Positions 9,085-17,461 of a stretch of 64,000 nucleotides of DNA are shown here, one piece after another (the stretch's first letter is position 1; each line of letters begins with the position of its first letter). The notes under the pieces were generated by a model. The model ran no database searches and was not told the DNA's origin. It was given only the letters and a program-made list of their open reading frames with translations. The position numbers and the translations under genes were made by a program. Origin of the DNA: Clostridium hydrogenum (lineage in GTDB: Bacteria > Bacillota > Clostridia > Clostridiales > Clostridiaceae); the NCBI RefSeq assembly GCF_021432385.1, contig NZ_JAEACT010000003.1, positions 62,001 to 126,000 of the forward strand, written 5' to 3'.

Positions 9085-9825
9085 CTACTTCAAAATACTT
9101 CCATCAGTTCCTACAGTAACTTCTCTATATGGAACTATAACCTGCGCTTCAAGCATTGCTGATTTCACAGCTGCTACAATACCACCGCAGCAAGGAACTT
9201 CCATTCTAACAACCGTTATACTTTTAATATCATTATTTTTTATTATTTCTGCTAATTTTTCCTTATAGTATTCCACATTATCAAGTTTAGGACATCCAAT
9301 TACCGTTATGTGATCTTTTATAAAATCTCTATGAAAATTTGCATAAGCATAAGCAGTGCAATCCGCTGCAACAAGAAGATTTGCACCTTTTAAATATGGT
9401 GCTCCTGCGTTAATTAATTTTAATTGCACAGGCCATTGCATTAGCTCTGATTGAATATCGTTGTTTACTGCTTGTACATCATCATCTTTAACTTTTTTAA
9501 TATCTCCTTTTACAATTTTTCTTTCTATTTTTCTAGCCGCTGTTCCTGGACATCCACATGGAATTTTATTACTCTCAGCCTTTTTCTTTTCTTCCATTCT
9601 CTTTTTTACTGCTTCATCATCATAAGCCTTACTTTCTCTTTCTACTATAGTTATCGCACCAGTAGGACATTCTGGCAAGCAGTCACCAAGTCCATCACAA
9701 TATTCATCTGATATAAGTTTAGCTTTTCCATCTATAAGTTCTATTGCGCCTTCATGGCATGCATCAGCACAAAGCCCGCATCCATTACATTTTCTTTCAT
9801 CTATATTTACTATCTTTCTTATCAT
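9085..9825 (-). CDS. 4Fe-4S dicluster ferredoxin-type protein
   Basis: A 246-residue cytoplasmic iron-sulfur protein. Residues 13-25 (CNGCGLCADACHEGA) and about 43-57 (CDGLGDCLPECPTGA) are two 4Fe-4S motifs. Further Cys lie at about residue 90-95 (IPCGCPG), near 155 (AADCTAYAYA), at IGCPKLD and at CCGG, so the C-terminal part may bind another cluster or metal. The segment resembles ferredoxin/heterodisulfide-type proteins found beside Crp-Fnr regulators in clostridia. It is divergent from such a regulator at 9996, so redox or NO-linked control is plausible. Its electron partners are unknown. Confidence 0.8.
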   Translation of the reverse strand: MIRKIVNIDERKCNGCGLCADACHEGAIELIDGKAKLISDEYCDGLGDCLPECPTGAITIVERESKAYDDEAVKKRMEEKKKAESNKIPCGCPGTAARKIERKIVKGDIKKVKDDDVQAVNNDIQSELMQWPVQLKLINAGAPYLKGANLLVAADCTAYAYANFHRDFIKDHITVIGCPKLDNVEYYKEKLAEIIKNNDIKSITVVRMEVPCCGGIVAAVKSAMLEAQVIVPYREVTVGTDGSILK

Positions 9826-9894
9826 TTATTATTCCCTCCAAAATTTATCCTTGTTTTTATACTCTAATTATATTAAAATTGATTAAAAATGTCA

Positions 9895-9908
9895 GTAACA
9901 TTTGTTAC
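9895..9908. promoter_or_regulatory. Palindromic operator candidate, GTAACA-TT-TGTTAC
   Basis: A perfect 14-bp inverted repeat (six-base half sites, two-base spacer) in the divergent intergenic region between the ferredoxin gene and the Crp/Fnr-type regulator. It is similar in form to Crp/Fnr family boxes, so the adjacent regulator is the natural candidate to bind it. Confidence 0.45.
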
Positions 9909-9910
9909 AA

Positions 9911-9978
9911 CATAGAGTACAATGAAGGTGGATTTTCTGTAGTGAAAAGGCGTAAAATCATCTTTCACTGTGCTTTGA
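9911..9978. repeat. Degenerate mini palindrome related to family A/B
   Basis: GAGTACAATGAAGGTGGATTTT and, after a short centre, AAAATCATCTTTCACTGTG form an imperfect hairpin that looks like a decayed, core-less member of the intergenic palindrome family. It occupies the 5' leader of the Crp/Fnr-type gene and ends a few bases before its ribosome site. Confidence 0.6.
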
Positions 9979-9995
9979 AAAAAGGAGTGAAGCTC

Positions 9996-10676
9996 ATGGA
10001 TACTAAAGTACTAACTTCTCTAAAAAAGTGCATATTGTTTTCCAAATTTAATGATACTGAAATAGGCAATTGTCTTTCAATAATAAAGTACTCACTTAAA
10101 AATTATTCTAAGGGTGAAACTACAGCTATTGAAGATGATCCTTGCACAAGTATTGGCATTTTAATTAGCGGAAGTGTTGAAATTCAGAAAATATATGAAT
10201 CTGGGAAAAGTTTAACTTTAGCTACTCTCAATACTGGAAATACTTTTGGTGAGGTTATAATATTTTCAAATAAAAATACTTATCCATCCACAATTACAAC
10301 TTGTGAAAAAACTGAAATTATGTTTATACCAAAAGAATCAATATTAAAATTATGCAGTGAAAATACAACTTTTTTAAATGGTTTTATGTCACTTTTATCA
10401 AATAAAATACTTATGTTAAATAAAAAAGTTAAAAATATGTCTTACCAAACAATAAGGCAAAAACTATCAAACTACATATTAGAAGAATATAAAAATCAAA
10501 AAAACTTAATTATTAAAATAAATTATTCTAAAAAACAATGGGCTGAACAATTGGGAATTCCAAGACCCTCTCTATCTAGAGAATTGATAAATATGAGGGA
10601 GGAAGGAATAATAAATTTTGATAAAAATTCAATAGAAATACTAGATTTAGATGTGCTGGAAGAAACTTTATACTAG
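9996..10676 (+). CDS. Crp/Fnr-family transcriptional regulator
   Basis: A 226-residue DNA-binding protein. Residues about 15-125 form the cyclic-nucleotide-type sensor barrel (ISGSVEIQKIYESGKSL, NTGNTFGEVIIFS), and the C-terminal winged helix contains YSKKQWAEQLGIPRPSLSRE, the recognition helix region. ATG 9996 follows AAAGGAGTGA. No N-terminal Cys cluster like that of Fnr is present, so the effector is unknown. Divergent from the ferredoxin-type gene, which it probably controls. Confidence 0.87.
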   Translation: MDTKVLTSLKKCILFSKFNDTEIGNCLSIIKYSLKNYSKGETTAIEDDPCTSIGILISGSVEIQKIYESGKSLTLATLNTGNTFGEVIIFSNKNTYPSTITTCEKTEIMFIPKESILKLCSENTTFLNGFMSLLSNKILMLNKKVKNMSYQTIRQKLSNYILEEYKNQKNLIIKINYSKKQWAEQLGIPRPSLSRELINMREEGIINFDKNSIEILDLDVLEETLY

Positions 10677-10717
10677 ATTAATTCACGATTATATCATAAA
10701 AATTTTTTAGCCATAAT

Positions 10718-11097
10718 TTAAAATTATTGCGAATCAAATCAAGTGAAAGTTTTTAACTTCGCCCTGCTCGTTAAAAGACTAACTTTTTCACTTACGTGAA
10801 AAGTGAAGGGTTTAACGATGCTGTGCACGTTAAAGGTGAACTTTTCGGATAAATCCGAAAGTAAATGTTATTTTTCCTCCGCCTTGCTACGGAAAAATTA
10901 TAAATTTAAATTAAAGATTTTCCATAGCAAAGCGTAGGAAAATCAACATTTACTTTTTACCAAAGGTAAAACCCTTCACCTTTGACAAGCGTAGCTATGT
11001 CAAACCCTTCACTTTTCACATAGTAAAAAAGTTAACCTTTTAACGTGCAAAGCACCGTTAAAAACTTTCACTTAAGTTACTTCGCAATATTTAAAAT
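10718..11097. repeat. Large multi-hairpin palindrome (type with AATTATTGCGAA ends)
   Basis: A 380-bp imperfect inverted repeat fills the gap between the Crp/Fnr-type gene and the hemolysin III gene. The ends read AATTATTGCGAA and TTCGCAATATTT. The arms carry AGTGAAAGTTTTTAAC..., CCCTTCAC..., AAGTAAATGTTATTTTTCC on the left with their complements on the right, broken by small side hairpins such as AACTTTTTCACTTACGTG and CTTTTCGGATAAATCCGAAAG. No reading frame is supported in it. Confidence 0.82.
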
Positions 11098-11154
11098 CTG
11101 CTTATAAAATAATTATTGGTGCTACAGTTTTAACTCCATTACAAATTGCTTTTC

Positions 11155-11799
11155 CTATAAAACAAATTTATATATCATAAGAAAATGAAGCAAACTTCCA
11201 ACTATTACGAATATATGAAATATCTCATGAAATCCAAAATATTTTGCATTTCTTATAGGCCATTTAAATGCATATACCACGCCGCCTAAGCTATATACAA
11301 TTCCACCTGCAACCATTAAAACTATTCCAGGTACAGCCATAGCTTTGCTTATTGGTGCAAAAGCAAACACTACAACCCATCCCATTGCAATATAAAATAA
11401 TGTATACAGCCACCTTGGGGCATTAAACCAAAATGCCTTAAACAATATTCCAAGTAAGGCTATTGACCAAATACAAACAAAAAGAATTTTGCCAGTTTTT
11501 CCATTCAAGGTTATAAGACAAATAGGTGTATAGGTTCCTGCAATAAGGACAAATATCATCATATGATCTATTCTCCTAAGCACCGATGTAACTTTAGGTG
11601 AAATATTTATAAGGTGATACGTTGCACTAGCCGAATAAAGAAATATTAAACTTAAACCAAATATTACAGAAGAAATTAAACTTACATTACTATCTGTAAT
11701 TATTGAATAATGAACCATAAATATAAGTGCCACCAATGATAATAAAGCAGCAAATAAATGAGTTAATCCGCTTACTGGATCTTTTAACCTTAAAAACAT
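11155..11799 (-). CDS. Hemolysin III / PAQR-family membrane protein
   Basis: A 214-residue integral membrane protein with about seven hydrophobic segments. The family marks are visible: DPVSGLTHLFAALLSL at the start, SATYHL in the second helix end, RRIDHMMIFVLIAGTYTPICL, and FGFHEIFHIFVIVGSLLHF at the end, which supply Ser, Asp and His ligands of the presumed metal site. ATG 11799 follows AGGAG. Members are called hemolysin III or TrhA; the biochemical role in clostridia is not settled. Confidence 0.88.
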   Translation of the reverse strand: MFLRLKDPVSGLTHLFAALLSLVALIFMVHYSIITDSNVSLISSVIFGLSLIFLYSASATYHLINISPKVTSVLRRIDHMMIFVLIAGTYTPICLITLNGKTGKILFVCIWSIALLGILFKAFWFNAPRWLYTLFYIAMGWVVVFAFAPISKAMAVPGIVLMVAGGIVYSLGGVVYAFKWPIRNAKYFGFHEIFHIFVIVGSLLHFLMIYKFVL

Positions 11800-11989
11800 G
11801 TTATCACACTCCTAATATTAAACATAGTTTTAAAAACTAGTTACTATTATATTTATATATTACATCTACAATGTGCACATTGCAATACATAATTTCAAAA
11901 AATTAATTTAAGATACATTGCAAACTGTTTATTAATTATATATTCCCCACATTTTATACAATATACTCAAGAAACACATATTGAGGCAT

Positions 11990-12325
11990 ACTATTTGAAA
12001 AATAGAAATTGCAAATATAAAGTTTATTCTTATAAATTACAATTTATCGAGGAGAAGCCAAAGTACAAAGTACAATGAAGGAGGATTTTTCTCCGTTAGC
12101 ACTACGAAAAATCTGAAAACTTATTTTTTTATTGCTGCGCAATTACGCCATACATGGCGCTCAGCGAAGCTGACACCATTTAAGTTTAAGATTTACCTGA
12201 GAGAAACGAAAGATAAATCATCCTTCTTTGTACTCTGTACTTTGTACTTTGTACTCTGCTCTTCAAATTGTAATTTAACAGAATACATTTCGCATTTCTA
12301 ATTTTGCTGTTTCAACTGATATATT
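11990..12325. repeat. Multi-branched palindrome, heptamer-arm family B, copy 1
   Basis: The gap between the hemolysin III gene and the DUF1836 gene holds an inverted repeat. Outer arms: AAATTACAATTTATCGAGGAG on the left and CAAATTGTAATTTAACAG on the right. Inner arms: AAGTACAAAGTACAATGAAGG on the left; TTTGTACTCTGTACTTTGTA on the right, i.e. AGTACAA-type 7-bp units. The core shares ATTGCTGCGCAAT and AGCGAAGCTGAC hairpins with the other copies. Confidence 0.82.
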
Positions 12326-12379
12326 TATAATTAGATTGATTTGTAGTAATCAATGCTATATACTGTAGTGGGTGATACT

Positions 12380-12937
12380 ATGAATGATGATATATTAAAG
12401 TTAGCAAAATCAATAATTAATTATAATGAAATTAAAGATTATGAGATTCCAGATATTGATCTTTATATGGATCAAGTAACGTCCTTTATGGACACTAAAC
12501 TAAAAGATTTTAAACGAGATGAAAATGATATAATCTTAACAAAAACTATGATTAACAATTATGTAAAAAGTAATGTAATCCCGTCACCAGTTAAAAAAAA
12601 ATACAGTAAAAAACACTTGATGGTTTTAATTTGGATTTATCATTTAAAACAAACCTTATCAATTACAGATATTGGAAAACTGATGAATTTTATAATTAAA
12701 GATAAGGATGAAGAAATTAAATATAATGAAATTTATAATAATTTCTTAGATATTGAAAAAAAATCACATGCAGAATTTGAAGTTAATTTAAGTGAAATGC
12801 TTAAAAATGTTGATGACAAGTATAATTCAGATGAAAAATTATTTTTATTAGTTATAGAATTAATTTTAAGTTCTAATCTTCAAAAAAGAATGGCCGAAAA
12901 GATAATTGATAATTATTTCAATAATGATGCAAAATAA
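12380..12937 (+). CDS. DUF1836 family protein
   Basis: A 185-residue hydrophilic protein. The segment beginning ILTKTMINNYVKSNVIPSP and continuing KKHLMVLIWIYHLKQTLSI is typical of DUF1836, a Firmicute family with a MerR-like helix-turn-helix region. ATG 12380 is chosen because GGGTGAT lies just upstream; the in-frame ATG 12353 has no ribosome site. Possibly a regulator; target unknown. Confidence 0.75.
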   Translation: MNDDILKLAKSIINYNEIKDYEIPDIDLYMDQVTSFMDTKLKDFKRDENDIILTKTMINNYVKSNVIPSPVKKKYSKKHLMVLIWIYHLKQTLSITDIGKLMNFIIKDKDEEIKYNEIYNNFLDIEKKSHAEFEVNLSEMLKNVDDKYNSDEKLFLLVIELILSSNLQKRMAEKIIDNYFNNDAK

Positions 12938-12951
12938 AATTGAAATTAATA

Positions 12952-12980
12952 TTGACATCTGAAATAATCACGCCTATAAT
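12952..12980 (+). promoter_or_regulatory. Promoter upstream of the SAM-I riboswitch
   Basis: TTGACA at 12952-12957, 17-base spacer, TATAAT at 12975-12980: an exact sigma-A consensus starting transcription about 30 bases before the aptamer. Confidence 0.88.
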
Positions 12981-13012
12981 CTAAGTTAATTTTAATAAAT
13001 TAAAACTAAATA

Positions 13013-13122
13013 TAGCCTTATCAAGAGAGATTGAGGGAATGGCCCGATGAAATCTCAGCAACCAATATGTTTCATTTGCATATAATGGTGCTAATTCCAC
13101 AGAGTTTTCTGAAAGATGAGGA
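13013..13122 (+). ncRNA. SAM-I riboswitch (S box)
   Basis: The conserved core is present: closing helix CCTTATC/GATGAGG, AAGAGAGATTGAGGG, GGCCCGATGAAATCT, CAGCAACC and GGTGCTAATTCCA. An intrinsic terminator follows at 13158. It should repress the downstream YbaK-like and M20 genes when S-adenosylmethionine is plentiful. Confidence 0.95.
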
Positions 13123-13157
13123 AAGAATTTTATTAAAAATGTGCTATGTCGTATTTT

Positions 13158-13190
13158 AAAATCTTCTTCGTTTTTTGAAGAAGATTTTTT
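13158..13190 (+). terminator. Terminator of the SAM-I riboswitch
   Basis: AAAATCTTCTTC and GAAGAAGATTTT form a twelve-pair stem with a run of T after it, between the aptamer and the YbaK-like gene. Confidence 0.88.
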
Positions 13191-13220
13191 ATATATCTAT
13201 TAATTAAGAAGGTGTAAAAA

Positions 13221-13685
13221 ATGAGCGTAGAAAGTGTAAAAAAGTTTTTTATTGAAAACGGACTTAAGGATCCTGTTTTTGAGCTTAATGAAAATGGTGC
13301 AACTGTTGACTTGGCCGCAAAAACTCTTGGAGTAAACCCTGAATTTATTGCAAAAACCCTTGCATTTAAACTCAAAGATAATACCCCATTTCTAATTGTA
13401 ACGCGTGGAAATGCTAAAATTGATAATAAAAAATATAAAGAATTTTTTAAAACTAAAGCTAAAATGCTTGAACATGATGAAGTTGAAGAAATAACTGGGC
13501 ATCCAGTTGGTGGCGTATGTCCTTTTGGATTAAAAACTAGCATGAATATTTACCTTGATATATCACTAAAAAATTTCGAATATGTATATCCAGCAGCTGG
13601 TTCACAAACTACCGCTTTAAAAATTTCTCCAAATGACATAGAAAATTTAACAAATGCAATTTGGATTGATGTCTGCAAATTCTAA
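13221..13685 (+). CDS. YbaK/EbsC-family aminoacyl-tRNA deacylase
   Basis: A 154-residue single-domain protein of the YbaK/ProX editing family, which hydrolyses misacylated tRNA (for example Cys-tRNA(Pro)). The typical parts are seen: ATVDLAAKTLGVNPEFIAKTL, FLIVTRGNAKIDNKKYKE, the HPVGGVCPFG loop and the C-terminal LKISPNDIENLTN. ATG 13221 follows AAGAAGGTG. It is the first gene behind a SAM-I riboswitch, so its role may relate to methionine or cysteine status; which tRNA it edits is not known. Confidence 0.87.
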   Translation: MSVESVKKFFIENGLKDPVFELNENGATVDLAAKTLGVNPEFIAKTLAFKLKDNTPFLIVTRGNAKIDNKKYKEFFKTKAKMLEHDEVEEITGHPVGGVCPFGLKTSMNIYLDISLKNFEYVYPAAGSQTTALKISPNDIENLTNAIWIDVCKF

Positions 13686-13715
13686 ATAAAAATATTCACA
13701 TAAGGAGGATTATTA

Positions 13716-14921
13716 ATGCAATCATCGCTTAAGCTTGAAGAAATTCGAAATGAACTAATTAAAGAAATTGATAATAAAAAAGCCTACTACATAGATATAA
13801 GTCACAAGATTCATGAAAATCCTGAAATAGGTAATGAAGAATTTTTTGCATCAAATATCCTAATTGACACTCTATCTAAAAAAGGATTTGACATCGAAAA
13901 AGCTCTTGTAGGTCACCCAACATCTTTTATTGCAAGAAAAAAATCCTCGAGAAACTCTGGACCTACTATAGGATTTCTTGCAGAATACGATGCACTTCCT
14001 AAAATAGGTCATGCATGTGGTCATAATATTATAGGCACTGCTAGTATTTCTGCAGCTATAGCAATTTCAAATTTAATAGACAAAATAGGTGGAGAAATAG
14101 TAGTTTTCGGTACACCTGCTGAAGAAGGTGGAACAAACGGAAGTGCAAAGGCAACCTTTGTTAAAAATAATTTATTTGAGGGTATAGACGCATGTCTTTT
14201 AGCTCATCCTTGGAATAAAGATTCTGTTACAGGTAAATGCCTTGCCTTAGATCCTATTGATTTTGAATTTTTCGGCAAAGCCTCTCATGCTGCTGAATCA
14301 CCAGAAAAAGGTATTAATGCTTTAAACGCAGTTATTGAGCTCTTTAATGGAATCAATGCCTTAAGGCAACATTTAACAAGTGATATAAAAATTCACGGCA
14401 TAATAACAAACGGCGGCGATGCTCCAAATATAGTTCCTGAATATGCAAAAGCCAAATTTTTTGTTCGTGCAGAAACAAGAAAAAGCTGTGATGAAACTAC
14501 AGAAAAAGTAATAAACATAGCTAAAGGAGCTGCTTTAATTACAAATACAAAATTAAAAACAACTTTTTTTCAAAATCAAATTGATGATTTTTTAATAAAT
14601 AGAACTTTTGATATGATATTTGCTGAAAATGCTAAATTAATAGGTTTAGATATTAAAACTTCGCTTGATTACGGACTTGGTTCTACAGATGCAGGAAATG
14701 TTAGTCATGTAGTTCCTACTATACAGCCATATGTAAAAATTGCTCCAAATAACGTAGCTGCTCACACAATAGAATTCTCTGCAGCAGCCAAATCCAGTGA
14801 CGGTGATAACGGACTAATAAATGCTTCAAAGGCATTAGCTCTTACCGCTCTCGATTTAATTATAGATAAAAACAAGTTAGACGAAATAAAAAGAGACTTT
14901 CAAATTAATGCGAAGCATTAA
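13716..14921 (+). CDS. M20-family amidohydrolase/peptidase
   Basis: A 401-residue metal-dependent amidohydrolase related to aminoacylase and p-aminobenzoyl-glutamate hydrolase types. Metal-site segments: GHACGHNIIG, TPAEEGGTNGSAK and LLAHPW, with the lid domain in the middle (about residues 180-290), then GLGSTDAGNVSHVVP. Start ATG 13716 has AAGGAGG. It lies 30 bases behind the YbaK-like gene and is probably co-transcribed under the SAM-I riboswitch, suggesting it releases an amino acid such as methionine or a related compound from an N-acyl or peptide form; that is inference. Confidence 0.86.
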   Translation: MQSSLKLEEIRNELIKEIDNKKAYYIDISHKIHENPEIGNEEFFASNILIDTLSKKGFDIEKALVGHPTSFIARKKSSRNSGPTIGFLAEYDALPKIGHACGHNIIGTASISAAIAISNLIDKIGGEIVVFGTPAEEGGTNGSAKATFVKNNLFEGIDACLLAHPWNKDSVTGKCLALDPIDFEFFGKASHAAESPEKGINALNAVIELFNGINALRQHLTSDIKIHGIITNGGDAPNIVPEYAKAKFFVRAETRKSCDETTEKVINIAKGAALITNTKLKTTFFQNQIDDFLINRTFDMIFAENAKLIGLDIKTSLDYGLGSTDAGNVSHVVPTIQPYVKIAPNNVAAHTIEFSAAAKSSDGDNGLINASKALALTALDLIIDKNKLDEIKRDFQINAKH

Positions 14922-14929
14922 ACCAAAGT

Positions 14930-15215
14930 ATAAAGTACAGAGTACAAAGAAGGATACACTTGCTAGGGGTTTGGGCGTAAGCCAATGTAGGTTCTTTAAC
15001 TTAGTAGATGCACTGTCAATAGTAGTGCAATAAAACTTTGTATATTAATAATCTTTGCTACAGAAAATCTTATAACTTATTCTTGATTGCTTGCGCAATC
15101 GCGTCATTACTGTTGTCAGCGAAGCTAACAACAGTTAAGTTTAAGGTTTACCTGACGTAAGGAAAGGTAAATCATCCTTCACTGTACTTTGTACTCTGTA
15201 CTCCGTACTCTATTT
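14930..15215. repeat. Multi-branched palindrome, family B, copy 2 (with extra insert)
   Basis: Left arm: AAAGTACAGAGTACAAAGAAGG; right arm: CCTTCACTGTACTTTGTACTCTGTACTC. Core hairpins ATTGCTTGCGCAAT and GTTGTCAGCGAAGCTAACAAC are shared with the copy at 42393. About 100 bases on the left side (14955-15055) are not found in the other copies. It fills the gap between the convergent M20 and HIT genes. Confidence 0.8.
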
Positions 15216-15587
15216 TTAGTCATAATTAACAAGAGGAATTTTTAAATTTCTAATTCCTCCTCTTGGATTTTCCGTGTCACCTTTATACCTAGGGATTACG
15301 TGTACATGAAGATGCATAATTGTTTGCCCTGCAGCATATCCAACATTCACTCCAATATTGTATCCCTGTGGGCTATATTGAACGTCCAATATTTCTTTAA
15401 CTTCATGTACAAGACTAAATATTCCAGCTGCTTCTTCTGGCGTTGCCTCAAACAAACTACTAAAATGCCTCTTTGAAATAATTAAAGTATGGCCTTCATT
15501 TACTGGGTATTTATCAAGTATTGCATAAGCATACTTATTTTCTGCTATATAATTTTCTCTATCAGAATTACAAAAAATACATTCCAT
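15216..15587 (-). CDS. HIT-family nucleotide-binding protein
   Basis: A 123-residue histidine-triad protein. The active-site HLHVHVIPR is clear, as is the N-terminal CIFC pair, a zinc-binding feature of some members. Such proteins hydrolyse adenosine phosphoramidates, dinucleoside polyphosphates or similar nucleotides. It lies 19 bases downstream of the fRMsr gene on the same strand and probably shares its transcript. Confidence 0.92.
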   Translation of the reverse strand: MECIFCNSDRENYIAENKYAYAILDKYPVNEGHTLIISKRHFSSLFEATPEEAAGIFSLVHEVKEILDVQYSPQGYNIGVNVGYAAGQTIMHLHVHVIPRYKGDTENPRGGIRNLKIPLVNYD

Positions 15588-15606
15588 TTAACAATCTCTC
15601 CACTTT

Positions 15607-16104
15607 CTAAATTTCTTCCCAATCAATATATTCATTAAGTACTTCAACACATTTTTCTATGTAAATTTGCTCCAATTCAGTAAATCTACCTATTTCTTCA
15701 CTATCAATGTCTATTACACCATAAACTTTATTATTTTTTATTATTGGAACTACAAGTTCTGAATTTGACGCTGCATCACATGCTATATGACCTTCAAAGT
15801 TATGGACATTTTCTATTCTCATGGTTTTTCTTTCCTTTACCGCTGTTCCACAAACTCCATGTCCTATTTTAATTCTTGTGCAAGCAGGCAATCCCTGAAA
15901 GGGTCCCAAAACAAGTTCGCCATTCTTTATAAAATAAAAGCCACACCAATTTATTCTTCCAATAAGTGCATTTATAAGTGCAGCTGAATTTGAAATATTA
16001 GTTATAAAACTTTTTTCATCTTCAATTAATGGTCTAAGCATACCTAGCATAGTATCATATTTTTCCTTGGCATCCATATTTTCAAATAATTTTATATCAA
16101 ACAT
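15607..16104 (-). CDS. Free methionine-(R)-sulfoxide reductase (GAF domain)
   Basis: A 165-residue GAF-fold protein. The family signature is present: NWCGFYFIKNGELVLGPFQG, LPACTRIKIGHGVCGTAV and HIACDAASNSELVVPI, with the Cys residues used for catalysis and resolution in fRMsr. ATG 16104 is chosen because AGGAGG lies seven bases upstream; the longer frame to 16149 lacks a site. It repairs free oxidised methionine in the cytoplasm. Confidence 0.9.
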   Translation of the reverse strand: MFDIKLFENMDAKEKYDTMLGMLRPLIEDEKSFITNISNSAALINALIGRINWCGFYFIKNGELVLGPFQGLPACTRIKIGHGVCGTAVKERKTMRIENVHNFEGHIACDAASNSELVVPIIKNNKVYGVIDIDSEEIGRFTELEQIYIEKCVEVLNEYIDWEEI

Positions 16105-16219
16105 CTTAATCCTCCTATAGATGAGCAATTTGTAATTTTCAAGCTTCATATTTCTTATCTACATTATACCACAACTTCATTCTTAGGCATCTATTCCAGA
16201 AAACTATATAATTCGCCAC

Positions 16220-16247
16220 TTGTTTTTTCCATTTTTTATGATATAAT
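16220..16247 (+). promoter_or_regulatory. Probable promoter of the diguanylate cyclase gene
   Basis: TTGTTT, 16-base spacer and TATAAT upstream of the gene at 16298. The -35 box is only a partial match. Confidence 0.45.
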
Positions 16248-16297
16248 TACAATTACTGTTATCATTCTAATTATCAGTTTATAGGTAAGGTGATTAT

Positions 16298-17461
16298 ATG
16301 TTTTTTAAAACAATTAAAAATTTATTGATAAATAACTTATGTTATGATGATGATAATTTCACACAAGATTTCTTTTATACAAACCTATTTCGTTCAAAAT
16401 TCATATGTATTTTCTGTATATGTTTACAAATTATAACCACTGTAATTTACTTAATTGGACGCGCTCCCATATTATTTTCTTATACTTATACTATGTATTT
16501 TCACATTACTATGATAATAATCTCAACATTTTGGTTATTTTTCTTATGCAAATTAAATCATTTCATTAACATAAATAAGAATTTAATTTATATAGTACAA
16601 TTTATTTTTACAAGCTATATACTTTTTTTAGGTGCATCGGCTTCCTTAATTGATCAGCCTGCGACAGACACAATATCTGTGTATCCTATTATTGCTATGG
16701 CAATAGCATTAACTTATTATTTAAAACCTACTTATTCCCTTGTTATATATTTATTCATTCACATACTATTTATTGTTTTTTCAATTACTTTTAAAAAATT
16801 AAGTTTACAACTTTCATTAAATATTTTTTATTCAACTATATTTGTGCTTTTATCATGGATAATATCTACTTTACTATATAAAAATAAGCTCAGTGATCTA
16901 AAAAATAGAAAGCTTATAGAACTAACAAATAGTAAACTTTTAAAAATCAATTCAAGTCTAAATGAATTATGCTGTACGGATTTTTTAACAGGAATAGCAA
17001 ATAGACGTGAATTTGATAATTTTATTAATCTTGAATGGACTAAATGTAAACAATTGTCTATACCATTATCTGTGATTATGATTGATGTTGATTTTTTTAA
17101 ATTATTTAACGATAACTACGGTCATCAAACTGGTGATTATTGCTTAAAGAAAATAGGACAGGCTTTATCAGAGAATTTGATAAATACTAATGGATTAGCG
17201 GCAAGATATGGTGGCGAAGAATTTATTGTTACCTTGGAAAACTATGATAAAACAGCCGCATCACTTAAAGCTGAAAGGATAAAGAAAAGTATAGCAAACT
17301 TAAACATTCCCCATAAATTTTCTCCAATTTGTAATTTTGTAACAATCAGCATTGGAGTAAGTACTGTTATTCCATCTAATAGTACCTCAATGAACTCTTT
17401 AATAGAAGATGCAGATATCGAACTATACAAAGAAAAAGAAAAGCATAATATTATGAGGTAA
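16298..17461 (+). CDS. Membrane-bound GGDEF diguanylate cyclase
   Basis: A 387-residue protein: residues about 30-205 contain five or six membrane segments, then a short coiled linker and a GGDEF domain (about 225-385). The active site is intact (DFLTGIANRREF, IDVDFFKLFNDNYGH, RYGGEEF), so it should make cyclic di-GMP from GTP. The inhibitory I-site RxxD is absent: the residues at that position read NTNG, so product inhibition is unlikely. The membrane part has no recognisable sensor family. Start ATG 16298 follows AAGGTG. Confidence 0.9.
   Translation: MFFKTIKNLLINNLCYDDDNFTQDFFYTNLFRSKFICIFCICLQIITTVIYLIGRAPILFSYTYTMYFHITMIIISTFWLFFLCKLNHFININKNLIYIVQFIFTSYILFLGASASLIDQPATDTISVYPIIAMAIALTYYLKPTYSLVIYLFIHILFIVFSITFKKLSLQLSLNIFYSTIFVLLSWIISTLLYKNKLSDLKNRKLIELTNSKLLKINSSLNELCCTDFLTGIANRREFDNFINLEWTKCKQLSIPLSVIMIDVDFFKLFNDNYGHQTGDYCLKKIGQALSENLINTNGLAARYGGEEFIVTLENYDKTAASLKAERIKKSIANLNIPHKFSPICNFVTISIGVSTVIPSNSTSMNSLIEDADIELYKEKEKHNIMR

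Noticed and set aside
9744..9995. N-terminal extension of the Crp/Fnr-type regulator
   Set aside because: The upstream frame crosses the ferredoxin gene, the operator and repeat DNA; ATG 9996 with AAAGGAGTGA gives the normal family length.
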